Origin: JABCPE02 sp963530895
Lineage (GTDB): Bacteria > Bacteroidota > Bacteroidia > Flavobacteriales > Weeksellaceae
Assembly: GCA_963530895.1 (NCBI GenBank)
Contig: CAUSFO010000019.1
Coordinates: 1 to 23,139 of the forward strand
Direction of reading: 5' to 3'
Length of the DNA stretch: 23,139 nucleotides
The notes beneath the pieces are model-generated. The model saw nothing but the letters and a program-made list of their open reading frames with translations. It was not told where the DNA came from and did no database searches. The position numbers were made by a program, and so were the translations under genes. This document shows positions 7,297 to 15,156 of the stretch, piece after piece (position 1 is the first letter of the stretch; each line of letters begins with the position of its first letter).

Positions 7297-8415
7297 TCAG
7301 TTAAACATATCTCTCACTCTGTCAAAGAAACTTTTCTCTTTTCCAGTAGGCTCGGCTTTCATTTCTCCAGAATTGAGCTGACTTTCAAAGAATTTGCGCT
7401 GTTCCTCGGTTAGTTTTTGAGGTGTCCATACATTTACATGGACAAACATATCTCCCTTGTGGTAGCTGTCTAGGCTTGGAAGTCCTTTTCCAGCAAGACG
7501 GAGGATTTTTCCAGATTGAGTTCCTGCATCTATTTTTATTTTCACTTTTCCGTTTACTGTTGGGATTTCTTTAGAACAGCCCAATGCAGCTTCGGCAAAT
7601 GAAATATAAAGTTCTTGATGAAGATTGTCTCCTTCTCGTTTGATGTTTGCATCTTCTTCCTCTTCTATAACCACCAAAAGGTCTCCTGCTGCTCCACCAA
7701 GAGGCGCATCGTTACCTTTTCCTCGGACATTGAGTTGTAGTCCTTCTCTTGCACCAGCAGGGATGTTGATGCTTACTTCTTCTTCCTCACGGATTAGTCC
7801 GTGTGCATCTGCACCAGCAGGGATTTTATCAGCGATTTTTCCTAATCCTTGACAAGCGGAACAAGTGGTCTGAGACTGCATCTGTCCGAAAACAGTGTTC
7901 ACTATCTTCATCTGGGCACCGCTACCATTACAAGTAGGGCAGGTCTTAGAGGTCACTCCATCAGCCAATTTCATTCTTTTTACCTTAATGGTTTTCTGTG
8001 TTCCATTAAGCATTTCCTCCAAGTTTAGTTTTATTCGGATACGAAGGTTAGAACCTCTTACCTGTTGATGGCCTCTTCCTCCTCCGAAGCCTCCAAAACC
8101 ACCAAATCCTCCTCCAAAAATATCACCAAACTGAGCAAAAATATCTTCCATATTCATGCCTCCTCCGCCATAGCCGCCACCTGCAGCTCCTCCTACACCT
8201 GCATGCCCGAATTGGTCATATCTTGCCTTTTTGTCGGCATCACTCAGAACTTCATAGGCCTCAGCGGCTTCCTTGAATTTTTCTTCTGCTTCCTTGTCAC
8301 CAGGGTTTTTATCTGGGTGGTATTTTATGGCTAATTTTCGGTAGGCTTTTTTGATTTCATCAGCGCTGGCTGATTTGGAAACTCCTAATACCTCGTAATA
8401 ATCTCTTTTAGACAT
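7297..8415 (-). CDS. dnaJ: Chaperone DnaJ (Hsp40) with a single zinc centre
   Basis: 372 residues. DnaJ delivers unfolded proteins to DnaK and stimulates its ATPase. The J domain spans about 1-70 with HPD at 33-35; the Gly/Phe region is about 72-115 and very glycine-rich. The zinc region holds only CPTCNGSG (159-166) and CSACQGLG (185-192), whereas the classical type has four CxxCxGxG motifs. By position these are motifs 2 and 3, so zinc centre II is kept and centre I is gone. The C-terminal substrate-binding domains follow from about 205. It lies 42 bases after grpE, in one operon. The same reduction occurs, as far as I recall, in other flavobacterial DnaJ proteins, so it is probably lineage-wide and not damage. 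Confidence 0.96.
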   Translation of the reverse strand: MSKRDYYEVLGVSKSASADEIKKAYRKLAIKYHPDKNPGDKEAEEKFKEAAEAYEVLSDADKKARYDQFGHAGVGGAAGGGYGGGGMNMEDIFAQFGDIFGGGFGGFGGFGGGRGHQQVRGSNLRIRIKLNLEEMLNGTQKTIKVKRMKLADGVTSKTCPTCNGSGAQMKIVNTVFGQMQSQTTCSACQGLGKIADKIPAGADAHGLIREEEEVSINIPAGAREGLQLNVRGKGNDAPLGGAAGDLLVVIEEEEDANIKREGDNLHQELYISFAEAALGCSKEIPTVNGKVKIKIDAGTQSGKILRLAGKGLPSLDSYHKGDMFVHVNVWTPQKLTEEQRKFFESQLNSGEMKAEPTGKEKSFFDRVRDMFN

Positions 8416-8457
8416 AAATTTAATTATCTAATTTATTGATTTTTAGTTGTTTTTGAA

Positions 8458-9009
8458 TTAACTTCCTGTAACTACTTTCGCGAAACGAATAACTCTGTCA
8501 TATAGCTGATATCCAGTCTCTATCACATCCACTATCTTGCCTTTCAGTTCTTCTGATGGCGCAGGAATCTGTGTGATAGCTTCATGGAAATCTACATTAA
8601 AATCATCTCCAGCCTTCACTTCTATTACCTTTAAACCTTTCTCTATCAGAGAGTTTTTAAATTTATTGTAAATAAGCTCAACTCCCTTCAGCTGCTCCTT
8701 GGTTTCTTCAGATTTTGCTAATTCTTTTAGAGCTCTTTCGAAATCATCTAAAATAGCCAACATAGAAATCATAATGTTTTGATTGGCATATTGTGCAAAT
8801 TCTGTTTTCTCTTTTAGAGTTCTTTTTTTGTAGTTTTCAAACTCAGCAAAGAGTCTGATGTAGAGGTCTTTTTGGTGTGCCAATTGTTCCTCTAACGACA
8901 TTTCTTCTGTCAAATTTTCAGTATTTTCTGTGTTTTGATTTTCAGTATTTTGCATATCCTCTGGGTTAGAGGTGTTCTTTCTCTCTTGTGTATCTTTATT
9001 TTCTTCCAT
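8458..9009 (-). CDS. grpE: Nucleotide exchange factor GrpE
   Basis: 183 residues. GrpE releases ADP from DnaK and so drives the chaperone cycle. The first 45 residues are polar and acidic, with repeated Asn-Thr-Glu groups, likely disordered. A long helix follows (about 45-110, with FAEFENYKKRTLKEK), then the C-terminal beta domain with the family ending GKIVDVIETGYQLYDRVIRF and FAKVVTGS. It is the first gene of grpE-dnaJ; dnaK is not in the window. Confidence 0.96.
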   Translation of the reverse strand: MEENKDTQERKNTSNPEDMQNTENQNTENTENLTEEMSLEEQLAHQKDLYIRLFAEFENYKKRTLKEKTEFAQYANQNIMISMLAILDDFERALKELAKSEETKEQLKGVELIYNKFKNSLIEKGLKVIEVKAGDDFNVDFHEAITQIPAPSEELKGKIVDVIETGYQLYDRVIRFAKVVTGS

Positions 9010-9031
9010 TTTCTTAAATTTTTCTTCTAAT

Positions 9032-9071
9032 AATTGTCAAAAATATTGCCAGTAATGATATTAAGACAATT
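9032..9071 (-). promoter_or_regulatory. grpE-dnaJ promoter with a flanking inverted repeat
   Basis: On the minus strand, TTG (9069-9067), a 21-base spacer and TATTTTTG (9045-9038) form a promoter with start near 9033. It is bracketed by a perfect 7-bp inverted repeat, AATTGTC (9032-9038) and GACAATT (9065-9071), overlapping both boxes. It is not a CIRCE element. A repressor site is possible, but the repeat may be chance in AT-rich DNA. Confidence 0.5.
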
Positions 9072-9092
9072 TGACAGTATGATGATGAAATT

Positions 9093-10313
9093 TTACATCA
9101 GCATTTTTTGCGCTTTTTTCACTCCTTCGATTAGAGAATCTATTTCTTCAAAAGTATTATAAACAGCGAAACTAGCGCGGATAGTTCCAGAAATCCCGAA
9201 AAAATACATAATCGGCTGTGTGCAGTGGTGTCCTGTGCGCACAGCAATTCCCAATTTATCCAAAATCATTCCTACATCAGAAGCGATGAAATTTCCATTT
9301 AGATTAAAGGAAACTACACCTGTTCGTGGAGCTTTTTCGCCATAGATTTTTAGATCATCTATTTCAGTTAATTTTTTTTGAGCATAATCTAAAAGTGCTG
9401 ATTCATGCTCTTTGATAGAAGAATGTCCTATGTTTTCTATGAAATCCGTGGCTGTTCCCAGAGCGATATTTCCGCCAACATTGGGCGTTCCTGCTTCGAA
9501 CCGAAAGGGCAGGTCGGCATAGGTGGTTTTCTCAAAGGTGCAGGTTTTTATCATTTCGCCGCCACCGTGAAAAGGACTAAGTTTATTCAGAACATTTTCT
9601 TTTCCGTAGAGAATTCCAGTGCCCATAGGAGCATACATTTTGTGTCCAGAAAAGACAAAAAAATCACAATCCAATTCCTGAACATCTATTTTAAAATGAG
9701 GAACTGACTGGGCGCCATCGATAACGATGTAGGCAGGAGAATTGGCTCTGGTTTTTGCAATGATTTCGTTTATCGGGTTGATGATTCCTAGCGCGTTAGA
9801 AACCTGATTTACAGCGACTATTTTAGTTTTTTCGGATAGGTTTTTGTCTAAAAAATCCAGTTGCAGAATTCCGTTTTCATCCATCGGTATAACTTTCAAA
9901 ACGGCACCTGTTCTCTCACACAGCATCTGCCAAGGAACGATGTTTGAGTGGTGTTCCAGATGAGAAATGATGATTTCGTCTCCTGCTTTTATCAGTGGAG
10001 TGATGGAGTAGGAGATTAGGTTGATACTCTCGGTAGTTCCACGAGTGAAAATGATTTCGTGGCTGTATTTCGCGTTGATGAATTTCTGGATTTTCTGCCG
10101 AGAAAGTTCCATTTCTTCCGTGGCTAACTGGCTCAAAGTATGAATTCCACGATGCACATTAGCATTGATAGTTTGATAATATTCCTCCCATTTTTTTATG
10201 ACCATCAGAGGTTTTTGTGAACTGGCAGCATTATCCAGATATACCAAAGGTTTGTCATTTACCTTTTGGGTAAGAATAGGAAATTGCTCCCGTATCTCTT
10301 GTATATTCAGCAT
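9093..10313 (-). CDS. sufS: Cysteine desulfurase, SufS type
   Basis: 406 residues. This PLP enzyme takes sulfur from cysteine and passes it on as a persulfide for iron-sulfur cluster assembly. The PLP lysine is Lys225 in SGHKMYAPMG; the persulfide cysteine is Cys364 in RTGHHCTQP, the short-loop form of group II enzymes. The N-terminal block PLVYLDNAASSQKP and the VHRGIHTLS block also fit SufS. I start at 10313, where MLNIQEIREQFPIL begins; an upstream in-frame ATG at 10340 lies inside the promoter box. No sufB, sufC, sufD or sufE neighbours are in the window, so it is separated from the rest of the suf genes here. A closely related role (selenocysteine lyase) cannot be excluded by sequence alone. 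Confidence 0.93.
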   Translation of the reverse strand: MLNIQEIREQFPILTQKVNDKPLVYLDNAASSQKPLMVIKKWEEYYQTINANVHRGIHTLSQLATEEMELSRQKIQKFINAKYSHEIIFTRGTTESINLISYSITPLIKAGDEIIISHLEHHSNIVPWQMLCERTGAVLKVIPMDENGILQLDFLDKNLSEKTKIVAVNQVSNALGIINPINEIIAKTRANSPAYIVIDGAQSVPHFKIDVQELDCDFFVFSGHKMYAPMGTGILYGKENVLNKLSPFHGGGEMIKTCTFEKTTYADLPFRFEAGTPNVGGNIALGTATDFIENIGHSSIKEHESALLDYAQKKLTEIDDLKIYGEKAPRTGVVSFNLNGNFIASDVGMILDKLGIAVRTGHHCTQPIMYFFGISGTIRASFAVYNTFEEIDSLIEGVKKAQKMLM

Positions 10314-10337
10314 TATTTTAACTTTGAAAATAAGCCC

Positions 10338-10345
10338 CAAAAGTA
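10338..10345 (-). promoter_or_regulatory. -7 element of sufS
   Basis: TACTTTTG on the minus strand, 24 bases before the chosen sufS ATG. It lies just after the upstream terminator; no clear -33 box. Confidence 0.45.
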
Positions 10346-10355
10346 CAATTTTTTA

Positions 10356-10391
10356 AATAAAAAAAATCCTTATCAATCTCGATAAGGATTT
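10356..10391 (-). terminator. Terminator of the universal stress protein gene
   Basis: A perfect 11-bp stem (10364-10374 with 10381-10391, core ATCCTTATC / GATAAGGAT), six-base loop, and a T run on the minus strand. Confidence 0.88.
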
Positions 10392-10409
10392 AGATTAAAA
10401 ATATATTTT

Positions 10410-10856
10410 TTATTTTTCATGACAAGGCACTACCAAAACAGGAATAGGAGATAGTTTGGTAAGTTCTTTTGTCAAACTACCGATGAATACATCATACATT
10501 CCGCTTCTTCCATGAGAGCCCATTACTATATAACCTGCATTTTTCTGCTCCGCATATGCCAGAATAATATCTTTCGGGATTCCTTGTTTCAGAAGATGCT
10601 CGCAGTCTACTCCTTGAGCCACAACCTGCTGTTCTAATCGGTTGAGTTCCAATAATTCTTCACGAATTTCGCTTTGTTCTATTTCTGGAAAATACTGCAT
10701 ACCAATATCACCCACAGCCAACCCTAAATCCATAGGAGCGACATGAATAAGGCAAAGTCTTCCGTTCACTTCTTTTGCAAATTTTATTGCAGCACCTAAA
10801 AGCACATCTGTGGTCTTACCAAAATCCACAGGTAAAATAATATTTGTCATAATCAT
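10410..10856 (-). CDS. Universal stress protein (UspA family)
   Basis: 148 residues, a single Usp domain. The protein starts with the beta strand NIILPVDFGKTTD, and near the C-terminus has the ATP-binding pattern MGSHGRSGMYDVFIGSLTKEL, so it is probably of the nucleotide-binding type. These proteins are induced by starvation and other stress and help survival by mechanisms that vary between members. The first two codons for Met (10856 and 10850) are both possible starts. It sits alone in a minus-strand series, 61 bases after the exonuclease gene, and ends in a terminator. Confidence 0.92.
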   Translation of the reverse strand: MIMTNIILPVDFGKTTDVLLGAAIKFAKEVNGRLCLIHVAPMDLGLAVGDIGMQYFPEIEQSEIREELLELNRLEQQVVAQGVDCEHLLKQGIPKDIILAYAEQKNAGYIVMGSHGRSGMYDVFIGSLTKELTKLSPIPVLVVPCHEK

Positions 10857-10917
10857 AAGTTTTAGTTCTTAAAGATAAGAAAAATTTCTTTATAAAACCA
10901 TTTTTTGATTATTTAAA

Positions 10918-11682
10918 TTAAAATTTGCTTCTTAACTGAATGGCAGTCAGAATTTTTTTGGTATAAAGCGGAAAATCAGCATTTTGAATCCAGCCGAAAT
11001 AGCCGATGTCTTTCTGGAAAACTTCTTTCACGGGCTGTCCTTTGTATTTTCCAAAAGTGAAAATTTCTTCCTTATTTTCATTAAAGGCGATAAATCCAGC
11101 CAAATCAGCGAATTTATTATGAAATGAAAATTCACTCAGCCCATTTATATCCTTTGGAAGTTCTTCGTATTTGCCTACCTGTGCATCTATCACTTCAAAA
11201 GTAGCCAAGGTATCAGCTTCTGCAGAGTGGGCACCTTCCAAATCTTTTCCGCAGTAGAATTTGTATGCAGCGGTAAGGTTTCTAGGTTCCATTTTGTGGA
11301 AAATAACCTGAGCATCAATGAGTTTGAATTTAGATAAATCAAAATCTATCCCAGCCCTTAGAAGTTCTTCTGCTAGTAAAGGAACATCAAATCTATTAGA
11401 GTTAAATCCTCCCAAATCCGCTCCAGAAAGCATTTCCATGATTTTAGGAGCAGCTTCTTTAAAGGTAGGAGCGCCCTCCACATCTTTGTCATAAATCCCA
11501 TGCACAGCCGATGCTTCCACTGGAATGGGCATTTCTGGGTTGATGAGCCAAGTTTTGCTTTCTCTGGATGCATCAGGATTGACTTTTAGGATGCAGATTT
11601 CTACAATCCTGTCTTTGCCGATATTGGTTCCTGTGGTCTCTAAATCAAAGATACACAGTGGTTTATGTAATTTTAAATTCAC
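10918..11682 (-). CDS. DnaQ-like 3'-5' exonuclease (DEDDh)
   Basis: 254 residues. The exonuclease core has all expected acidic residues: Asp13 and Glu15 in FDLETTG, Asp99 in NSNRFDVPLL, and His152 and Asp157 in HSAEADTLA. The C-terminal 60 residues carry FTFGKYKGQPVKEV and a GYFGWIQNADFP stretch, an accessory domain seen in several stand-alone exonucleases of this group (similar to a DUF3820-type region). The protein is not fused to polymerase or GIY-YIG domains, so it could be an epsilon-like proofreader or a repair or RNA-trimming enzyme; sequence does not decide. It follows pssA by 25 bases and is probably co-transcribed. Confidence 0.9.
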   Translation of the reverse strand: MNLKLHKPLCIFDLETTGTNIGKDRIVEICILKVNPDASRESKTWLINPEMPIPVEASAVHGIYDKDVEGAPTFKEAAPKIMEMLSGADLGGFNSNRFDVPLLAEELLRAGIDFDLSKFKLIDAQVIFHKMEPRNLTAAYKFYCGKDLEGAHSAEADTLATFEVIDAQVGKYEELPKDINGLSEFSFHNKFADLAGFIAFNENKEEIFTFGKYKGQPVKEVFQKDIGYFGWIQNADFPLYTKKILTAIQLRSKF

Positions 11683-11707
11683 AATATTTAAGGTTTGAAA
11701 ATTAAAT

Positions 11708-12421
11708 TTATTTCAGCTGATTTTGAAAAACAATGGAAACCAGCATGTAGTAGATGATGGATAGTGGAATACCTGTCCATCCAAAAAATATTAAAATAGG
11801 AATAACGCCGATGATCAGGGCTAATTTAGGGTAATTGTCTTCAAGTTTTTTGGACTTGAATTTCATGGCAATCATTTTAATCGGACTTACCAAAAGCCAA
11901 GAACTCAGAGCGGTAAGCACCAAAAGAAGTCCCTCGTTTTCCATTAAAAATGAAAAACTTTGATTTTCTTTAAAAGCAAAATAAAGTCCAAAAATCAGGA
12001 AAGTATTACTCGGTGTATTTAGCCCTTTGAAATAGTAAGTCTGCTCATCATCAATGTTAAAAATTGCCAGTCTCATACAAGACAAAAGCGTGATGAAAAG
12101 CCCTAAATACTGCACTTTGAAAGGTAAATCAATCCCAAAAAGCTGATTTCCAAAAGGCTCCAGCATGACGAACATCGTAAGCCCTGGCAGCACACCAAAA
12201 GTCACCATATCCGCAAGGGAGTCAAGCTGTACACCGAGTTCAGAATTTGACTTTAAAGCACGAGCCACAAAGCCATCAAAAAAATCTAAAACGGCTGATA
12301 TTAGGATACATATCGCGGTGGTCTGGTAGTCACCATTTAATAAATGAACTGCTCCTACACATCCAGAAAATAAATTTCCGAGAGTGAAGAAATTCGCTAA
12401 ATTGTTTCTTAAAAAATTCAT
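11708..12421 (-). CDS. pssA: CDP-diacylglycerol--serine O-phosphatidyltransferase
   Basis: 237 residues with several membrane helices. It makes phosphatidylserine, the precursor of phosphatidylethanolamine, at the inner membrane. The CDP-alcohol phosphotransferase motif is complete: Asp46, Asp49-Gly50, Ala53-Arg54, Gly63, Asp67 and Asp71. The N-terminal NNLANFFTLGNLFSG stretch is typical of the PssA type II subgroup. It is first in the pssA-exonuclease unit. Its -7 box ends four bases before the ATG, so the mRNA is probably leaderless. The divergent neighbour at 12526 is also a membrane enzyme that may use phospholipid. Confidence 0.94.
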   Translation of the reverse strand: MNFLRNNLANFFTLGNLFSGCVGAVHLLNGDYQTTAICILISAVLDFFDGFVARALKSNSELGVQLDSLADMVTFGVLPGLTMFVMLEPFGNQLFGIDLPFKVQYLGLFITLLSCMRLAIFNIDDEQTYYFKGLNTPSNTFLIFGLYFAFKENQSFSFLMENEGLLLVLTALSSWLLVSPIKMIAMKFKSKKLEDNYPKLALIIGVIPILIFFGWTGIPLSIIYYMLVSIVFQNQLK

Positions 12422-12425
12422 AGAG

Positions 12426-12433
12426 CAAATATA
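12426..12433 (-). promoter_or_regulatory. pssA -7 element, leaderless arrangement
   Basis: TATATTTG on the minus strand, followed by CTCT and directly by the pssA ATG at 12421. Same four-base gap and same bases as for hflX. The -33 region is weak (TTCGG near the right place). Confidence 0.55.
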
Positions 12434-12496
12434 AAATTTTATTGGATAAAAGCCGAATTTTTGGATTTCATTTTCATTATCCTCGGCTAAAAAACT

Positions 12497-12504
12497 TACC
12501 TTTG
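12497..12504 (+). promoter_or_regulatory. -7 element of the sulfatase-family gene
   Basis: TACCTTTG, with 21 bases between its last base and the ATG at 12526. No good TTTG at the expected -33 distance. Confidence 0.45.
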
Positions 12505-12525
12505 TGCTATTAAGTTAGAAAAAGT

Positions 12526-14451
12526 ATGAAAGAACTCCGTTTGCAGGAAGTAAAAGTCTTGATATATCGTATATTCCTTGTTTTTGTTTTTTATCAGGCA
12601 GCGAGGTTTTTGTTTTGGTTTTTTAATCGGGATTTGCTGGAAATAGATAGTGTTTCTCAGTATTTTAAGCTGGCTTACTACGGCACTGCATTTGATACCA
12701 CAGCGATACTTTATGTCAATATCGTTTTCATTTTTTTTAGTCTTATTCCGCTGACTATCAATACTAAAGGAGGATATCAGAAGTTTTTGTTTTGGGTTTA
12801 TTTTATTCTAAATGGAATCGCGTATGCGATGAATTTTGGAGATATTGTTTATTATAGATTTAGCCAGTCGAGGCTGACCTCTGCTGTGATAAATGTCGTT
12901 GAAAACGAGCAGAATATAGGTAAGGTTTTTTGGGCTTCTTTGGGACAGAATTTTTGGGTTTTTCTTTGTTTCATTGTATTGATGGGTCTTTGGGTTTTCC
13001 TTTATAAAAGATTGAAAGTCAAAGAAATAAAGATTGGAAAGAAAATTTGGTATTTTGGAGGTTCTGTGGTGAATCTTTGTCTGGCTGCGGTGCTTATAGT
13101 CGGCGGAATTCGTGGAGATTTTAAACACAGCACCCGCCCTATCAATTTGGTGGATGCTAACCGCCATACGGACAAGCCTGCGCACGCAAACATTGTTCTA
13201 AACAGTACTTTTTCATTTTTTAGAACCATCAATACGAATGGTTTTAAGGAAGTGCATTTTGTGGATGAAAAATACATCACAGAGAATGTAAAACCCTATA
13301 AAACTTACCAAAGGGAAGTGCCGCAGCCAAGACCTAACATCGTGATTATCATAGTGGAAAGCCTTGGAAGGGAATATATAGGAGCGTTTAATGAAGAGAA
13401 AAATATAAAAGACTATGTTTCTTATACGCCGTTTTTGGACAGCTTGTCAAAGGAGAGTCTGATTTTTCCTAATACATTTGCTAACGGAAGGCAGTCTATC
13501 CACGGAATGAGTAGTGTTTTGGCGGGAATTCCGAGCTTAAAGGATGCTTTTACGAGTTCGCCTTATTCTAATCAAAAGATACAATCCATCGTTTCTGTGG
13601 TGAATGAATTGGGCTACGAAACTTCTTTTTATCACGGTGCGCCCAATGGCTCTATGGGCTTTCAGGGATTTGCGAATATCCTCGGTTTTAAGGATTATTT
13701 TGGAAAAACTGAGTATAATAATGATAAGGATTTTGATGGGATTTGGGCAATTTGGGATGAGCCTTTTCTGCAATATTTTGCTAAAAATGTAGGAAAGTCC
13801 AATAAACCATTTATGGCAACGGTTTTTACGGCGTCTTCGCATCATCCATTTAAAATTCCTGCGCAATATGAAGGCAAATTTAAAAAAGGTTTTGTGGAAA
13901 TGCACGAACCGATACAGTATGCAGACTATGCCTTGAAAAAGTATTTTGAAACGGCACGAAAACACCCTTGGTATGAGAATACTATTTTTGTCATCACGGG
14001 AGACCACACGAACAAAATTTACTATCCTGAGTATGCCAAAGCGATGAATGGATATGCAGTTCCTATTATTTTCTATTCTCCAAATCCGAAATATAATTTG
14101 AAGGGTAAAAACATGACCTATGCCCAGCAGATAGATATTTATCCTACAATTGCGGATATCATAGGTTATAACAAGCCTTTGCGAAGCTGGGGAAGAAGTC
14201 TTGTTTCGGATAAAAATGAAGAATACATCGTCGTCAATTCTGATGCGATACAAGAGCAGTTTATGATAGGAAATTATATCTATCGTTTTGATGGTAAGGA
14301 TATTACGGGAGTTTATGAAATTACAGATCTTGAACTTAAAAATAATCTTCTCGGTAAGATAAACAATGCTGAAATTGAGCGTGGAAAACTCCTCAGTAAG
14401 GCTTGGTATCAGGACTATATGCACAGAGTTATTAGGAAAAAACTAAATTAA
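12526..14451 (+). CDS. Membrane LTA-synthase-like sulfatase-family enzyme
   Basis: 641 residues. About five membrane helices occupy residues 10-195, followed by a periplasmic domain of the alkaline phosphatase superfamily from about 268. Likely metal ligands are Glu278 (VESLGRE), Asp493 and His494 (TGDHTN), with SSHHPF (437-442) binding substrate or metal. Ser324 in NGRQSIHGM stands where LtaS has its nucleophile Thr, 46 residues after the Glu. Relatives transfer phosphoglycerol from phosphatidylglycerol or phosphoethanolamine from phosphatidylethanolamine onto lipids or glycans. A flavobacterium has no lipoteichoic acid, so the acceptor is unknown; a periplasmic glycan, LPS or lipid is inferred. 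It lies divergent to pssA, which supplies the phosphatidylethanolamine route, but this link is only suggestive. Confidence 0.85.
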   Translation: MKELRLQEVKVLIYRIFLVFVFYQAARFLFWFFNRDLLEIDSVSQYFKLAYYGTAFDTTAILYVNIVFIFFSLIPLTINTKGGYQKFLFWVYFILNGIAYAMNFGDIVYYRFSQSRLTSAVINVVENEQNIGKVFWASLGQNFWVFLCFIVLMGLWVFLYKRLKVKEIKIGKKIWYFGGSVVNLCLAAVLIVGGIRGDFKHSTRPINLVDANRHTDKPAHANIVLNSTFSFFRTINTNGFKEVHFVDEKYITENVKPYKTYQREVPQPRPNIVIIIVESLGREYIGAFNEEKNIKDYVSYTPFLDSLSKESLIFPNTFANGRQSIHGMSSVLAGIPSLKDAFTSSPYSNQKIQSIVSVVNELGYETSFYHGAPNGSMGFQGFANILGFKDYFGKTEYNNDKDFDGIWAIWDEPFLQYFAKNVGKSNKPFMATVFTASSHHPFKIPAQYEGKFKKGFVEMHEPIQYADYALKKYFETARKHPWYENTIFVITGDHTNKIYYPEYAKAMNGYAVPIIFYSPNPKYNLKGKNMTYAQQIDIYPTIADIIGYNKPLRSWGRSLVSDKNEEYIVVNSDAIQEQFMIGNYIYRFDGKDITGVYEITDLELKNNLLGKINNAEIERGKLLSKAWYQDYMHRVIRKKLN

Positions 14452-14462
14452 ATCTAAAAAGT

Positions 14463-14480
14463 TTTAAACAGCTGTTTAAA
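14463..14480. repeat. 18-bp perfect palindrome
   Basis: TTTAAACAGCTGTTTAAA is identical to its reverse complement. It lies 12 bases after the sulfatase stop and about 50 bases before the -33 box of the DUF2147 gene. It lacks a T run on either side, so it does not look like a terminator; a binding site for a dimeric regulator is possible. Confidence 0.6.
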
Positions 14481-14532
14481 TATTGAATTTCTTGCAAAAT
14501 ATTATTGATAAAAGGCTTAATTGAAATTTGTT

Positions 14533-14562
14533 TTTGCTGTTTAATTTTTATTTCTATATTTG
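14533..14562 (+). promoter_or_regulatory. Promoter of the DUF2147 gene
   Basis: TTTG at 14533-14536, an 18-base spacer, then TATATTTG at 14555-14562. Start near 14567, giving a leader of about 23 bases. Confidence 0.6.
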
Positions 14563-14589
14563 CGCCGTAAATATTTTATAGATTTAATC

Positions 14590-15006
14590 ATGAAAAATTC
14601 AATTTTAGCCTTTGCATTATTGTGCAGTTCCATGGCTTTTGCCCAGATAGAGGGAAAATGGAGAACGATAGATGACGAAACCAAAAAACCAAAATCCATT
14701 GTAGAAATTTTTAAAAAATCTGATGGTAAATACTATGCGAAAGTAGTAGAACTACTGATAAAACCAGCTGACCCTAACTGTTCCTCTTGTAAAGACGACA
14801 GAAAAGGAAAGCCTATTTTAGGAATGGAGGTTATCCGTGGGCTGTCTAAAGATGGCGATGAATACAGCGGGGGAACCATAACTGACCCTAAAAACGGAAA
14901 ATCATATAAATGTACTATCAAAAAAGAAGGAAATAACCTTATAGTTCGTGGTTATATAGGATTTTCTGTATTTGGTAGGAACCAGACATGGCAAAAAGTA
15001 AACTAA
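14590..15006 (+). CDS. Secreted DUF2147 protein
   Basis: 138 residues. A clear signal peptide (MKNSILAFALLCSSMAFA-Q) is followed by the DUF2147 domain: IEGKWRTIDDETKKPKSIVEIF, then YYAKVVEL, a CSSCKDDRKGKPILGMEV segment with two close cysteines, SGGTITDPKNGKSYKC and FSVFGRNQTWQKV at the end. Known members are small periplasmic or secreted beta-rich proteins of unclear function. I start at the ATG at 14590; an upstream TTG frame start overlaps the -7 box and would hide the signal peptide. It has its own promoter and terminator. Confidence 0.88.
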   Translation: MKNSILAFALLCSSMAFAQIEGKWRTIDDETKKPKSIVEIFKKSDGKYYAKVVELLIKPADPNCSSCKDDRKGKPILGMEVIRGLSKDGDEYSGGTITDPKNGKSYKCTIKKEGNNLIVRGYIGFSVFGRNQTWQKVN

Positions 15007-15018
15007 ATATGAATTAAT

Positions 15019-15053
15019 AAAAATCCTTTCTTAATTATAGAAAGGATTTTTTT
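15019..15053 (+). terminator. Terminator of the DUF2147 gene
   Basis: A 13-bp stem (15019-15031 with 15039-15051, core ATCCTTTCT / AGAAAGGAT), seven-base loop, then T run. Confidence 0.9.
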
Positions 15054-15101
15054 ATGCAGAATTATTTTGATCAAAAAAAATAGAAAAAAATGGCGAAAAA
15101 A

Positions 15102-15132
15102 TTTGCAGATTAAAAAAGTTTTTATATCTTCG
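15102..15132 (+). promoter_or_regulatory. Promoter of the susC-susD leader
   Basis: TTTG at 15102-15105, a 19-base spacer, then TATCTTCG at 15125-15132 (one mismatch to TAnnTTTG). Transcription should begin near 15137, about 20 bases before leader ORF 1 and about 450 bases before susC. No better promoter lies closer to susC. Confidence 0.6.
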
Positions 15133-15156
15133 CAAAATATTTAGACAAAAAAAATA

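Noticed and set aside
9045..9053. GGCAATATT shared by the grpE and OmpA promoter regions
   Set aside because: The nine bases sit at different places relative to the -7 boxes, so a shared regulator site is not supported; AT-rich chance is enough.
13537..14424. 295-codon ORF on the minus strand opposite the sulfatase-family gene
   Set aside because: It lies wholly within a well-supported gene, has low-complexity Ile/Arg/Phe composition and no recognisable domain; it is an antisense shadow.
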